Shown: positions 1 through 8,236, counted from the stretch's first letter. The stretch is 64,000 nt of DNA from CBDCPI01 sp965220245 (GCA_965220245.1 CBDCPI010000007.1:23457-87456); one strand, 5' to 3'. Program-made: numbers and translations. The notes: a model not told the origin generated them from the sequence alone.

Positions 1-1
1 A

Positions 2-457
2 GCCTACGATCTAAGGCCTATCAGCGGCGGCCTGCTGGTCCAAGGTCCTGATGTCATCGTTGAAGACCCGGCAACATGGCAGACAGTAACCAACCGGGCG
101 CCCACTGAAAGCGAGCTAATTGACTTGGCCTTTGCTTGGAAGGCGGCTAAACACATCAAGTCTAACGCCATCGTATTCGCTAAAGACCGGACCCTGGTTG
201 GTATGGGGGCCGGCCAACCCAACCGCGTAGTCAGCGTCCACCTTTCCCAACGCACCGCCGGGGACAAAGCTCACGGCAGTGTGCTCGCCTCCGACGCTTT
301 CTTCCCATTCCCTGACAATATCGAGTTGGCGGCGGAAGCGGGCGTCACCGCCGTGGTGCAGCCCGGCGGCTCCATTCGGGACGATAAGGTGGTGGCCGAG
401 GCCGACAAACAGGGCTTGGCGATGGTGTTCACCGGCGTGCGCCACTTCAGGCATTGA
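2..457 (+). CDS. purH: PurH C-terminal part (AICAR formyltransferase/IMP cyclohydrolase), 5' truncated by window edge
   Basis: The reading frame is open from base 2 and ends at TGA 455-457, giving the last ~151 residues of the bifunctional purine enzyme. The visible part belongs to the AICAR transformylase domain, which formylates AICAR with 10-formyl-THF in the cytoplasm. Recognisable conserved blocks are AFAWKAAKHIKSNAIV, GAGQPNRV, GSVLASDAFFPF, AAEAGVTAVVQPGGS and the terminal MVFTGVRHFRH, which is the usual PurH C-terminus. The N-terminal IMP cyclohydrolase half lies outside the window. The 10-formyl-THF it needs could come from the formate-THF ligase encoded at 32484-34115. Identification is very secure. 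Confidence 0.95.
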   Translation, partial: AYDLRPISGGLLVQGPDVIVEDPATWQTVTNRAPTESELIDLAFAWKAAKHIKSNAIVFAKDRTLVGMGAGQPNRVVSVHLSQRTAGDKAHGSVLASDAFFPFPDNIELAAEAGVTAVVQPGGSIRDDKVVAEADKQGLAMVFTGVRHFRH

Positions 458-462
458 TTCCG

Positions 463-481
463 GCAGGCGGTTGACGCCTGC
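463..481 (+). terminator. Short hairpin after purH
   Basis: A 7 bp perfect stem, GCAGGCG at 463-469 and CGCCTGC at 475-481, with a 5-base loop begins 6 bases after the purH stop. No T-run follows, so termination function is only suggested by position. Confidence 0.35.
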
Positions 482-483
482 TG

Positions 484-511
484 TTGACGTATACTGGGGG
501 ACGCCTATAGC
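484..511 (+). promoter_or_regulatory. Putative sigma70-type promoter for the glycosyltransferase gene
   Basis: TTGACG at 484-489 and TATAGC at 506-511 are separated by 16 bases and lie 80 bases before the start at 592. The match is by eye only. Confidence 0.4.
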
Positions 512-591
512 GGCGTTGCCCTTACGCCATTGAAATTACCTAGAGACGGGGCTGAGACGATAGAATTGAAGGGTTGGGACTGGAGGTAGGG

Positions 592-1332
592 ATGAAACGC
601 AAAGCCACCGTCGACGTTGTGGTCCCGGTATTCAACGAGGAGCAGGCGCTGCCCCGCAGCGTCGTTATCCTTGCCGACTTCCTGAAGGCCAATCTGAGCA
701 ATCCTTGGCAGATCATCATCGCCGACAACGCTTCCACTGACGGTACGAAGTCGGTCTCGGAAATGCTTTGCGAGCGGTACTCGGGAGTCAATTACTTGTA
801 CATACCCCAAAAGGGGCGGGGGCTCGCCTTGAGGTCCGCCTGGCTCGATAGCACCGCCGACATCGTTAGCTACATGGACGTGGACCTTTCAACCGACTTA
901 GCCCATTTTCCGCAGCTAGTGAATTCCCTAGAGGAAGGCTATCACGTAGCCATCGGCAGCCGGCTCAGCAAGGGCTCGCGGGTGACCCGAGGTTTGAAGC
1001 GGGAGGTAGTGTCCCGCAGCTACAATTTACTGATCAAGTCTCTGTTCTTTACACCGTTTCGAGATGCTCAGTGCGGGTTCAAAGCACTGACTCGGACGAC
1101 GGCGCGAGCGATTGTGCCCCATATCAAGAATAACAACTGGTTCTTTGATACCGAGCTGCTGATCATCGCCGCAAAAAGAGGCTACCGGATTAACCAGGTC
1201 CCCGTGAAGTGGGACGACGATCCCGGCACCACCGTCAACATTGCCCGCACCGCCAGAGAGGACTTGAAAGGGCTGCTCCGGCTGAGGTTCGGCGGCATCC
1301 CCGCGGTGACCCCCCCGCCCAGGACCGAATAG
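592..1332 (+). CDS. Family 2 glycosyltransferase, dolichyl/polyprenyl-phosphate hexosyltransferase-like
   Basis: A GT-A fold glycosyltransferase of about 246 residues, probably moving a sugar from a nucleotide-sugar to a polyprenyl phosphate at the inner membrane face. Visible motifs are VVVPVFNEE near residues 9-17, IADNASTDGT near 44, the DVDLST acidic metal motif near 97, and DAQCGFKALTR followed by FDTELL, a pattern typical of dolichyl-phosphate beta-glucosyltransferase relatives. No C-terminal membrane helices are present, so it is the short soluble form. ATG 592 is chosen over an upstream TTG at 574 because GGAGG at 582-586 sits 5 bases before the ATG. It stands alone between purH and a MITE-like repeat, so the acceptor cannot be told. 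Confidence 0.85.
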   Translation: MKRKATVDVVVPVFNEEQALPRSVVILADFLKANLSNPWQIIIADNASTDGTKSVSEMLCERYSGVNYLYIPQKGRGLALRSAWLDSTADIVSYMDVDLSTDLAHFPQLVNSLEEGYHVAIGSRLSKGSRVTRGLKREVVSRSYNLLIKSLFFTPFRDAQCGFKALTRTTARAIVPHIKNNNWFFDTELLIIAAKRGYRINQVPVKWDDDPGTTVNIARTAREDLKGLLRLRFGGIPAVTPPPRTE

Positions 1333-1402
1333 CCACATCCTGGGCCAATGTCTTCCGCTGCGCCGCCTCCTCCGTTTAGTTTAGTCCCCGACCGTCAGAT
1401 TT

Positions 1403-1572
1403 TACTGATGCGTGAACGATTACCTAAACCAGCCTTCGTCATTCCGGCCTTGAGCCGGAATCCAGAAATTCTGAGGATAAATAACGTAGCTGGTGGAGAA
1501 CGGTCCTGGATTCCGGCCTTCGCCGGAATGACGGGGGATGGGACAGTTTAGAAACTTATTCACGTATCAGTA
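1403..1572. mobile_element. MITE-like element, copy 1 (TA-flanked, CTGATRCGTGAA terminal repeats)
   Basis: About 170 bp with imperfect terminal inverted repeats. The left end reads TACTGATGCGTGAA (1403-1416) and the right end TTCACGTATCAGTA (1559-1572), with further inner matches around TTACCTAAAC and GTTTAGAAAC. Both ends include a TA, as expected for a TA target duplication of the IS630/mariner type. Inside is a second inverted pair, CATTCCGGCCTTGAGCCGGAATCC and a matching CCGGAATG arm. A second, longer copy lies at 6946-7154. No transposase is encoded; the short open frame across it is a translation of the repeat. Confidence 0.75.
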
Positions 1573-1602
1573 GACACCGAGATTCCGGGAGGATAACCAT
1601 TC

Positions 1603-2397
1603 ATGGAGTTAGGACTGAGGAACAAAAACGTGGTGGTGACCGGAGGGGGCTCCAATATCGGCCGGGCCATAGTCCATGCTTTCGCGGCCGAGGGCTGTAA
1701 CATCACCATCGCTGAGCTCGCTCCCACCCAAGGCGAGACGGTCGCCGCCGAGGCCGCTGCCATCGAAGGTAGCGGCCGGGTCAAGGTGATTGCCACCGAC
1801 GTAACCGATCATCAACAGGTCGGGAGTATGGTAGAGCAGTCCATTGCCGAGTTCGGCAGCATTGATGTTTTGGTCAACAACGTCGGCTGGACCATCGACC
1901 GGCTATTCCTGGAAAAGCCCCGGGAGGAGTGGGAGAAGGAAGTCCAAGTGAACCTCTGGGGAGCCATCAATTGTATTCATGCCGTGGTGCCGGGTATGGT
2001 CGAGCGCCAATCCGGCGCTATCGTCAGCATCAGCTCTGACGCTGGGCGCATGGGAGAGTACCGTGAGGGAGTGTATTCGGCCTGCAAGGCCGGAATCATC
2101 GCGCTATCCAAATCGGTGGCCCGGGAGACGGGCCGCTACGGCTTGCGGTTAAACGTCGTGTGTCCCAGCGTGGTGGTCCCGCCGCAAGAGGAGTCCATCA
2201 GTGAAGAGAGCATGTGGAACCAGATGCGGGACATCTTCACCGACGACGTAATGGAACGGGTGCGGCGTAACTATCCGTTGCGCCGTTTGGCCAAGTCCAG
2301 CGAGATCGCCAACGCCGTTGTATTCTTGGCTTCCGACGCCGCCAGCTTTATAACCGGCCAGACCCTCAGTGTCAGCGGTGGCTACACCATGATGTAG
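1603..2397 (+). CDS. SDR family NAD(P)-dependent oxidoreductase (FabG-like)
   Basis: A classical short-chain dehydrogenase of 264 residues with a Rossmann fold; substrate unknown, the family acting on a hydroxyl/keto group. The nucleotide-binding motif is TGGGSNIG near residues 12-19, NNVG replaces the usual NNAG near residue 91, the catalytic Ser lies in SISSDAG and the Tyr/Lys in YSACK. The C-terminus ITGQTLSVSGGYTMM is typical of FabG-like enzymes. GGGAGG lies about 10 bases before ATG 1603. It is monocistronic: a MITE-like element precedes it and a strong terminator follows 15 bases after the stop. Confidence 0.9.
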   Translation: MELGLRNKNVVVTGGGSNIGRAIVHAFAAEGCNITIAELAPTQGETVAAEAAAIEGSGRVKVIATDVTDHQQVGSMVEQSIAEFGSIDVLVNNVGWTIDRLFLEKPREEWEKEVQVNLWGAINCIHAVVPGMVERQSGAIVSISSDAGRMGEYREGVYSACKAGIIALSKSVARETGRYGLRLNVVCPSVVVPPQEESISEESMWNQMRDIFTDDVMERVRRNYPLRRLAKSSEIANAVVFLASDAASFITGQTLSVSGGYTMM

Positions 2398-2412
2398 CTG
2401 GTTTTTGGTCAT

Positions 2413-2456
2413 TCCAAATAAAAACGGCCTGGATATCCAAGCCGTTTTTATTTGGA
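2413..2456. terminator. Strong bidirectional intrinsic terminator
   Basis: A near-perfect 16 bp stem pairs TTCCAAATAAAAACGG (2413-2428) with CCGTTTTTATTTGGAA (2441-2456). The A-rich and T-rich arms give a T-run on both strands. It sits between the convergent SDR (+) and two-repeat protein (-) genes. Confidence 0.85.
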
Positions 2457-2513
2457 ACCTTATAGAGGCAAGATCGCCCCGGGCTGGGGCTCTCCCGCAT
2501 CAAGGGGTTTAAT

Positions 2514-3413
2514 CTAAAGCGCGGCTACCTGCTTGCGGAGAGCGTCCAACTCCTGAATCAACTGGGCCTTAGTCTTCCGCTCGTCCTTCTGTCCACCCTG
2601 GGCCGCCTTGTTCTCCGCTACCAGCGCGAGCGCCCGCGCTTCGATAGTCGGCAACATCTCCTGCACCAGGTTTTCATCCAGCTCGGTCGCAATTGACGGG
2701 TATCCGGCCCGCTCGATCATCTTCCGCAGGTTGCCGGCCTTGAACTGGTCTAGGGTCCAGCGAAGGGTTTCCCCGGAGGTAGTGGTATCCCAATAGATCC
2801 GGACGTCCTGGTTTCGAGGACCGTAGTGATAGTGGGGGCCGCTCTCGAAGCAATCGAAGGCCAGGATCTCTATGTCCTGCCCCGCCACGTCCGACGTAAC
2901 GTGTATCGCTAGCCCCTCGCTATTGATCTGCGGCAGAATGCGGTACTCGAGGCCAAATCGAACGTTTCCAGCCGCGAAGAGGTCGCCCTCCAACTGACGC
3001 TCGAACTTGTGGGTTACGGTGCGGCGGGCTTCCCGGGCCATCTGCCGGGCGGTGGCCTCAACCCTATCCAGGGTCTCGGTGGACACCGGGTTCTCCTGCA
3101 GATTATTGGCTAGGTCTTCGTACCCGGCCCGCTCTATCATGGCCGGAAGGTTCTTGCGAAGGTTGTTTACGGTCCAACCAATGGGGTTCCCGGCGGTGGT
3201 CTTGTCCATGTTTAGCCGGATATTTAGGTTCTCGGGCCCATAGTGATAATGGGGAGTCTGGTCAAAACAGTCAAACCGGAGAATCTCGGTGTCAGCGCCG
3301 TCTACCTCGGAGTAGACCTGTAAGCACAGACCCTGGTCATCCATGATCTCCGCCCGGTAGCTCATGGCGACACTGATTGGGCCTGCCTCTATGACCGTGT
3401 TACCCTTTTCCAC
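2514..3413 (-). CDS. Two-repeat protein of unknown function (HYHYGP motif) with C-terminal coiled coil
   Basis: About 299 residues, not assigned to a named family. It is an internal duplication: two ~105-residue modules each run YR...GL.(I/L)...V.S.V.G.D.EIL.FDCF...PHYHYGP.N...R...D.TT.G...WT......NL..MIERAGY...A..L.EN. The first HYHYGP lies near residue 60 and the second near 190. A basic helical linker joins them, and the tail (KTKAQLIQELDALRKQ) looks like a short coiled coil. The His-rich HYHYGP and nearby FDCF could bind a metal; this is inference. GTG 3413 is chosen because AGGAGG lies 6 bases upstream, although the frame stays open to 3530. No signal peptide is seen, so it is probably cytoplasmic. 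Confidence 0.7.
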   Translation of the reverse strand: MEKGNTVIEAGPISVAMSYRAEIMDDQGLCLQVYSEVDGADTEILRFDCFDQTPHYHYGPENLNIRLNMDKTTAGNPIGWTVNNLRKNLPAMIERAGYEDLANNLQENPVSTETLDRVEATARQMAREARRTVTHKFERQLEGDLFAAGNVRFGLEYRILPQINSEGLAIHVTSDVAGQDIEILAFDCFESGPHYHYGPRNQDVRIYWDTTTSGETLRWTLDQFKAGNLRKMIERAGYPSIATELDENLVQEMLPTIEARALALVAENKAAQGGQKDERKTKAQLIQELDALRKQVAAL

Positions 3414-3572
3414 GTTGTACCTCCTAGTTCTCTCGATATAGGTTGGGGGCCTCGACTTGATTACCCCTCCGGATATAGGTAGGAAACCATTGTCTGGCAC
3501 TATTATGCCAATACTTCGCCTTGCAGGCAACTCCCGCTATGTCACATCGTAGCGCCGCCAAAAATATTACCA

Positions 3573-3587
3573 TATAATCACTATAAT
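3573..3587 (+). promoter_or_regulatory. Duplicated TATAAT boxes upstream of the lipoprotein gene
   Basis: TATAATCAC occurs twice in direct repeat (TATAAT at 3573-3578 and 3582-3587) in the divergent gap. Either could be a -10 element for the + strand lipoprotein; no convincing -35 is visible. Confidence 0.3.
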
Positions 3588-3681
3588 CACTGAAATCTAA
3601 CTCGCGCCCCATTGAGTATCCCAGAAGGGTAACGCTGCCTTAAACCAAACGCCGCTGCTGCCCAAGGCGAAGGGTGCGCCA

Positions 3682-4911
3682 GTGGGGTTGCTCACCCCAA
3701 GGGACCAGTTGCAGCTTAGACACGGTCTGTTTCTTTGGAGTTGTATCTGCCTGGGGATTGCCGTTGCTGCGTGTAGCGGAACTTCAACACCCCCATCACC
3801 ACTGTACCCGGCTACCCCTACCGTGCAATTTGCTCCGGTAACTCTACCACCGCAGACGCAGCAGATTAGGGCAACGCCGACGTCTATAGTCCCCATCACA
3901 CCTAGCCTAACGGTCTCGGTCCCGACAGCCGGGCCTGCTCCGATTCCCCCTGAGACCCATGAAGCGACGCCCCAGCCGGTCCCGGCTATCCTTCCAAAGC
4001 TAGCTCCACCTCCTCCAGCGCGCCTCGGACCGGCAGCCAAAGATGAAGTGGTCAAGTTGGTCACACCTGCATCTCGAACTACCCCGATTCCCATACCCAC
4101 ACCCACACCGGAGCCCCAGCCCGAATCTACGCCAACGCCGGCCCAAGCCCTTGGGGCGGCCCGTTCACCCACTCCTACGGAGTTACCAGCCCCGGCTCCA
4201 TCTCCAATGCCCGCGCCAATCCCGCTCCCCACTACGGTACTGACAGCTACGGTAACGCCTATACCCACCGCTACTCCAACCCCCACAGCCAGCCCTACAC
4301 CTGCTCCTACCCCCACTTCTACTCCTAAGCCAACCCCGACGCCTATCCCCACACCCACCCGTTGGCTTACCGCAACCCCTACTCCAACCCCAACCCCAAC
4401 CCCGACGCCTGTGCCTACCGCGACGCCCGCACCAACCCCAACCCCGACGCCTGTGCCTACCGCGACGCCTGCACCAACGCCCACGCCTACCCCAACGCCT
4501 ACGGCGACACCGTCACCAACTTCAACTCCCTTACCTACGGCTACGCCTGTGCCTCAACCCGCGCCAGGACAGGTGATCATCGAATGTATATTCTTTGACG
4601 GAGTTACCCCCAGAAGCGAAGCCGATGAGTATGTCCAAATCATCAATCAAGGCGCCACCGCCATCGACTTGACCGGTTGGCGGTTGGTGGATATTGATGA
4701 CGGAAAGCCGGAGTTCGTCTTCCCCGCCTATTCTTTCGGCCCCGGGAGTCGAATCCGAGTGTATACCAACGAGGTCCACCCGCAGTGGGGCGGGTTCTCC
4801 TTTGGCCGGGGCACTGCTATCTGGAGCAACTCCGATCCGGATACGGCTGGTTTATTCAACGGCCAAGGGGTCCAGGTATCAACCAAGAGTTACCCTCCGG
4901 GCTGTGAGTAG
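3682..4911 (+). CDS. Pro/Thr-rich lipoprotein with C-terminal lamin-tail domain
   Basis: A predicted exported lipoprotein of 409 residues. The N-terminus has a basic stretch, a hydrophobic segment and a lipobox ending VAAC (Cys near residue 31). Residues ~35-295 are a low-complexity linker dominated by TPTP and PTP repeats, as used to span cell envelopes. The last ~110 residues match a lamin-tail (LTD) domain: EYVQIINQGATAIDLTGWRLVD, then VFPAYSFGPGSRIRVYT and WSNSDPDTAGLF. LTD domains on bacterial surface proteins often accompany nucleases or S-layer proteins, but no enzyme domain is present here. The GTG start at 3682 has only a weak ribosome site. The Gly/Val-rich open frame on the opposite strand is a mirror of the repeat. 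Confidence 0.75.
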   Translation: MGLLTPRDQLQLRHGLFLWSCICLGIAVAACSGTSTPPSPLYPATPTVQFAPVTLPPQTQQIRATPTSIVPITPSLTVSVPTAGPAPIPPETHEATPQPVPAILPKLAPPPPARLGPAAKDEVVKLVTPASRTTPIPIPTPTPEPQPESTPTPAQALGAARSPTPTELPAPAPSPMPAPIPLPTTVLTATVTPIPTATPTPTASPTPAPTPTSTPKPTPTPIPTPTRWLTATPTPTPTPTPTPVPTATPAPTPTPTPVPTATPAPTPTPTPTPTATPSPTSTPLPTATPVPQPAPGQVIIECIFFDGVTPRSEADEYVQIINQGATAIDLTGWRLVDIDDGKPEFVFPAYSFGPGSRIRVYTNEVHPQWGGFSFGRGTAIWSNSDPDTAGLFNGQGVQVSTKSYPPGCE

Positions 4912-4937
4912 GGCTTTATACAAAACCCATCCGGACT

Positions 4938-4966
4938 TTGACCCCGGTAAGAGCCCCGTCTATACT
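4938..4966 (+). promoter_or_regulatory. Good sigma70-type promoter before the alcohol dehydrogenase
   Basis: TTGACC at 4938-4943 and TATACT at 4961-4966 with an ideal 17-base spacer, 89 bases before the ATG at 5056. Confidence 0.6.
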
Positions 4967-5055
4967 GCCCTCGTGCCCCAACGCCTCCACCTCTCGGCTG
5001 TTAGATAGCATAATGGAAGCGTTGGCTAGAGGAGCAACCAGCTAGGAGAGTAGCC

Positions 5056-6075
5056 ATGCGTGCGCTAGTCTTGGAAGAATTCAACGGCCCCTTGGTCATG
5101 AAGGACTTGCCGGTGCCCAGCATCGCACCACACGAAGCCTTGGTGCGGGTCCGTAACGTGGGGGTCTGCGGCACCGACCTTAAGATTCGCGGCGGTCGCA
5201 TGGGTTTGGACGTGCTCCCGCTTATCATGGGGCACGAGGTCGCGGGAGAGGTCGCCGAGGTCGGTTCCGATGTGGTTGGATTCGAGCCGGGAGACCGAGT
5301 GACCGTCGGGTTCTACCTCACCTGCGGACGCTGCCAGTTTTGCCGGGAAGGCAGAGATACTTTGTGCTTGGAGGTCCGCCAGCACGGTTTCAGCATCGAC
5401 GGCGGCATGGCTGATTACATGAAGACGCCGGGCGTTAACTTATGCAAGGTCCCGGACCACGTTCCCTTGGAACGGGCTTGCATTCTCTCCGACGCAGTTT
5501 CTACTTCCTACCACGCGGTCACCAAGCGGGCACGGGTTAAGTTAGGGGAAACCGTAGTCTTGGTGGGCGTGGGCGGGGTGGGTCTCCACGCGCTCCAAAT
5601 GGCCCGACTGGCCGGTGGCCGGACCATTGCCGTGGACGTGAACCAAGACCGGCTGCAATTGGCTCGGGAGTTGGGCGCCGAGGAGACTGTTGACGCCCGG
5701 CAGGGCCCGTTCCACGAAGCGGTGAGGGAATTGACCGGAGGCGAAGGCGCCGACGTGGTGATGGAATTCGTGTCGAATGAAGACACCCTTCCTTCCAGCT
5801 ACCTGAGTCTCAAGAAAGCCGGACGGTTGGTATTCGTCGGATACGTTCCCGAGATTCCCATGTCGGTCAGGCCCCACGAACTGGTGCGGAACGAATTTGA
5901 GATTCTGGGTTCCCGGGCGACCACCAAGCAAGAGCTTCAAGAGACTATGGACTTGGTTTCCCAAGGCAAAATCAGGCCGGTGATTGATCAAGTGTTCTCC
6001 ATGGAGGACGTGGAGTCGGCTTTCGACGCCCTGCGTCAAGGCAACTCGTTAGGCCGGAACGTGATTGCGGTGTAG
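5056..6075 (+). CDS. Zinc-dependent medium-chain alcohol dehydrogenase
   Basis: MDR-superfamily dehydrogenase of 339 residues oxidising an alcohol or polyol with NAD(P). The catalytic-zinc ligands appear in VCGTD (Cys near 37) and GHEVAGEV (His/Glu near 58-59). The structural zinc site is complete as CGRCQFCREGRDTLC (four Cys). The Rossmann motif GVGGVGLHALQMARL lies near residues 172-186. Relatives include sorbitol, threonine and NDMA-independent alcohol dehydrogenases; the substrate cannot be fixed. GGAG lies 8 bases before ATG 5056, and a promoter precedes it, so it is probably transcribed alone. Confidence 0.9.
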   Translation: MRALVLEEFNGPLVMKDLPVPSIAPHEALVRVRNVGVCGTDLKIRGGRMGLDVLPLIMGHEVAGEVAEVGSDVVGFEPGDRVTVGFYLTCGRCQFCREGRDTLCLEVRQHGFSIDGGMADYMKTPGVNLCKVPDHVPLERACILSDAVSTSYHAVTKRARVKLGETVVLVGVGGVGLHALQMARLAGGRTIAVDVNQDRLQLARELGAEETVDARQGPFHEAVRELTGGEGADVVMEFVSNEDTLPSSYLSLKKAGRLVFVGYVPEIPMSVRPHELVRNEFEILGSRATTKQELQETMDLVSQGKIRPVIDQVFSMEDVESAFDALRQGNSLGRNVIAV

Positions 6076-6129
6076 GAGTGTCCCCGGGCAGATGGGATAA
6101 AACAGGGGGCCAGGCTCCCTTTCCCTCGG

Positions 6130-6861
6130 CTACGGGTTGGGGCGGCGGCGAAGCTCTTCTTGCAGCTCGCGGATGCGGGCTTCGGCTTCGGCGCGGGCTT
6201 GGCGATCGCTGTCGGCGCGGGCTTCGGCAGCGCGGCGGGAGGCATACTCTTCTTGGTAGGTAGTCAGGTACCTCTGACCCACCGGGTCCCAAAAACGCAG
6301 ATGGCCCTCTTCCCAGCACAGGTCCAGGTTCAGAACGTCGCTGTGTCCCCAGCTGCGCTCATCGTCCGTCCGGTGAATGGAGATGGGCAGATAGGCTTCG
6401 TCCACCAGCCGGTCGCCAGCCAGGGGAGTCTGGTATCGTCGCCCGCCGGTTGGGTCGAACCGCCAGTATTCGGGAACGCTCATGGCGGCGTAGGCATCCC
6501 GCTTAACGGTCTCGTCGCGGCGGGCAGTGGTTTCGGAGGCTACTTCCAGGACGAAGTCCGGCGGCTTGCCTTGCTCCGGGATGAGGTAGCCATTACGGGC
6601 GACTCGGGCGGCGGGATCAACGTTAAAGGCGATAAGCAGGTCGGGGTATAGCACGCCCTCGTAAGTCCGAGTCGGTATCAGCGCCGCGGCGATTTCGCTG
6701 ATGATGATAGTGGTGTCCGGGTTTCCGAAATGGACTGCCAGGGAGGGTGGGTAGGCCGGGAAATTAACGTAGTCGAAGGCGGTCATCTCTTCAGGCGGCG
6801 CGTCGGGAAACTGGATGATCCCCGCGGCGTCCGTCATTGGGGCAATGGGCTTGGTGGTCAT
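6130..6861 (-). CDS. Uma2 family endonuclease-fold protein with coiled-coil tail
   Basis: A 243-residue Uma2 (DUF820) protein, a family with a PD-(D/E)XK restriction-endonuclease-like fold and no settled biological role. Visible family features are VLYPDLLIAF (catalytic Asp region), KPPDFVLEVASETT (the D...E-x-x strand) and KRDAYAAMSVPEYWRFDP. After the core the last ~45 residues form an Ala/Arg/Glu-rich coiled coil (AEARADSDRQARAEAEARI). It is only distantly similar to the Uma2 genes at 41-51 kb. GGAGG lies 6 bases before the ATG. It converges on the alcohol dehydrogenase with a 54-base gap. Confidence 0.8.
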   Translation of the reverse strand: MTTKPIAPMTDAAGIIQFPDAPPEEMTAFDYVNFPAYPPSLAVHFGNPDTTIIISEIAAALIPTRTYEGVLYPDLLIAFNVDPAARVARNGYLIPEQGKPPDFVLEVASETTARRDETVKRDAYAAMSVPEYWRFDPTGGRRYQTPLAGDRLVDEAYLPISIHRTDDERSWGHSDVLNLDLCWEEGHLRFWDPVGQRYLTTYQEEYASRRAAEARADSDRQARAEAEARIRELQEELRRRPNP

Positions 6862-6945
6862 AGTGGGCCTCCGCGGGCAGGAAGTGGTATGGCGGCATTG
6901 TACGCCAGCAAGGAGAGCATATCAAAGCGCGAGATTATGGCGCAT

Positions 6946-7154
6946 TACTGATGCGTGAACGATTACCTAAACCAGTCCTCGTCTCCTGAGCTTGTCGAAG
7001 GGCCGGCCTTGAGCCGGAATCCAGAAATTCTGAGGACAAACAACCCTTCGACAAGCTCAGGACAGGCGTAGCTGGCGGAGAACGGTCCTGGATTCCGGCC
7101 TTCGCCGGAACGACGGGGGAGGGGATAGTTTAGAAACTTATTCACGCATCAGTA
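6946..7154. mobile_element. MITE-like element, copy 2, with a nested inverted repeat
   Basis: A 209 bp second copy of the element at 1403-1572. The ends are TACTGATGCGTGAA (6946-6959) and TTCACGCATCAGTA (7141-7154), a perfect 14 bp inverted repeat including the TA. Compared with copy 1 it carries two extra arms, CCTGAGCTTGTCGAAGGG and CCCTTCGACAAGCTCAGG, an 18 bp perfect inverted pair belonging to a different repeat family. The rest (GCCGGAATCCAGAAATTCTGAGG, GGAGAACGGTCCTGGATTCC) is nearly identical to copy 1. No protein is encoded. Confidence 0.8.
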
Positions 7155-7160
7155 AATGAT

Positions 7161-7206
7161 TCTAGGATTAGGGCAATCCTAAAATCCGGTAAATCCTGAC
7201 TCAGAC
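7161..7206. repeat. Partial copy of the GTCTGARTCAGGATTTAC repeat
   Basis: Read on the minus strand this begins GTCTGAGTCAGGATTTACC and continues GGATTTTAGGATT. It closely matches the left arm of the palindromic repeat at 57652-57738. It lies directly after the MITE-like element and before the LLM gene. Confidence 0.55.
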
Positions 7207-7219
7207 AAGGGAGACAGCT

Positions 7220-8158
7220 ATGGAAATTGGAGTGTCTATCCCTCGAGCTCCTGACGCTGCCAGCATGAAGTTGTTCGCCGGAAAGGCCGAGGAGTTGGGT
7301 TTCGAATCGGTGCTTTTGGGTGACCACGTGGTGTTGCCCACCGGAGGGACCAATCAATACCCCTACACCGCCGACGGGTCCTTTGCTCGCGGGGCGGATG
7401 CCCCCTTCCTGGAGACGATGACCCTTCTGGGATTTCTGGCGGCTTGCACCGAGACCATCAAAATCGGCAGCACTGTCGTCATTTTGCCTTATCGAAACCC
7501 GGTAGTCCAAGCCAAGATGTTTGCCTCCCTGGACGTCCTGACCAATGGGCGTGTCATCTGCGGCGTCGGAGTGGGCTGGTTGGAAAAGGAGTTCGAGACT
7601 CTGGGAGTGCCCTACGCGCAAAGGGGCCCGATGAGCGACGAGTTCCTGGAGATCTTCAAGATTCTCTGGACCGACCCTAACCCCGAGTTTCATGGCAGGT
7701 TTTACCGGATCGACGGTATCCAATTCTATCCCAAGCCGGTGCAAAAACCCCACATTCCCATCTGGGTCGGCGGCCACAGCCGGGCTTCGCTACGGCGGAC
7801 CGCCCGTTATGGAGACTGCTGGCACACCACCCGCCAGACCCCGGAATTTGTGGCGGGCCACATTCCCTACCTGAGGCGGCAGACCGAGTTGGTCGGCCGG
7901 GACCCGGATAGCGTAACCGTGTCGTTGAAACGGAGCGTCCACTTTACCGACCTTGGCATACCGGAATCTGACTCTATCCGCAGCAACGGCGCCCTGATTG
8001 CTTCGACCCAGGAGATCGTAAACGACGTCTACCGTTGCCGGGAGATCGGTATACATCAACTGACCTACGATTTTCGGGTGGATAGCCTCGAGGACACTCT
8101 CCGCGTGATGGAACACCTCGCCGGGAACGTTTTGTCGGCAGCCCGCAGTCTGGGTTAG
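7220..8158 (+). CDS. LLM class F420-dependent (or FMN) oxidoreductase
   Basis: A luciferase-like TIM-barrel oxidoreductase of 312 residues, TIGR03619-like in its pattern. Typical blocks are MEIGVSIPRAP at the N-terminus, KAEELGFESVLLGDHV, GSTVVILPYRNPVVQAK, LTNGRVICGVGVGWLEKEFE and PKPVQKPHIPIWVGGHS. Members use F420 or FMN and act in catabolism or as monooxygenases; the sequence does not fix cofactor or substrate. GGGAG lies 6 bases before ATG 7220. It stands alone between repeats and a small membrane-protein gene. Confidence 0.88.
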   Translation: MEIGVSIPRAPDAASMKLFAGKAEELGFESVLLGDHVVLPTGGTNQYPYTADGSFARGADAPFLETMTLLGFLAACTETIKIGSTVVILPYRNPVVQAKMFASLDVLTNGRVICGVGVGWLEKEFETLGVPYAQRGPMSDEFLEIFKILWTDPNPEFHGRFYRIDGIQFYPKPVQKPHIPIWVGGHSRASLRRTARYGDCWHTTRQTPEFVAGHIPYLRRQTELVGRDPDSVTVSLKRSVHFTDLGIPESDSIRSNGALIASTQEIVNDVYRCREIGIHQLTYDFRVDSLEDTLRVMEHLAGNVLSAARSLG

Positions 8159-8236
8159 GTGGGCATCGAGGCTCAAGCCCGACACCGCATTGCTGGCGAA
8201 TGGTGATCATGGTCCACGATGAGTGACAGACTGGTC

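Noticed and set aside
1348..1551. Short protein with RNPEI/IPAFAGMT peptides
   Set aside because: It is a translation of the MITE-like repeat; the same peptide type appears in the other copy and in many unrelated repeats.
3597..4484. Gly/Val-repeat protein on the minus strand
   Set aside because: It is the reverse reading of the Pro/Thr-rich stalk of the lipoprotein, which has a signal peptide and a recognisable C-terminal domain.
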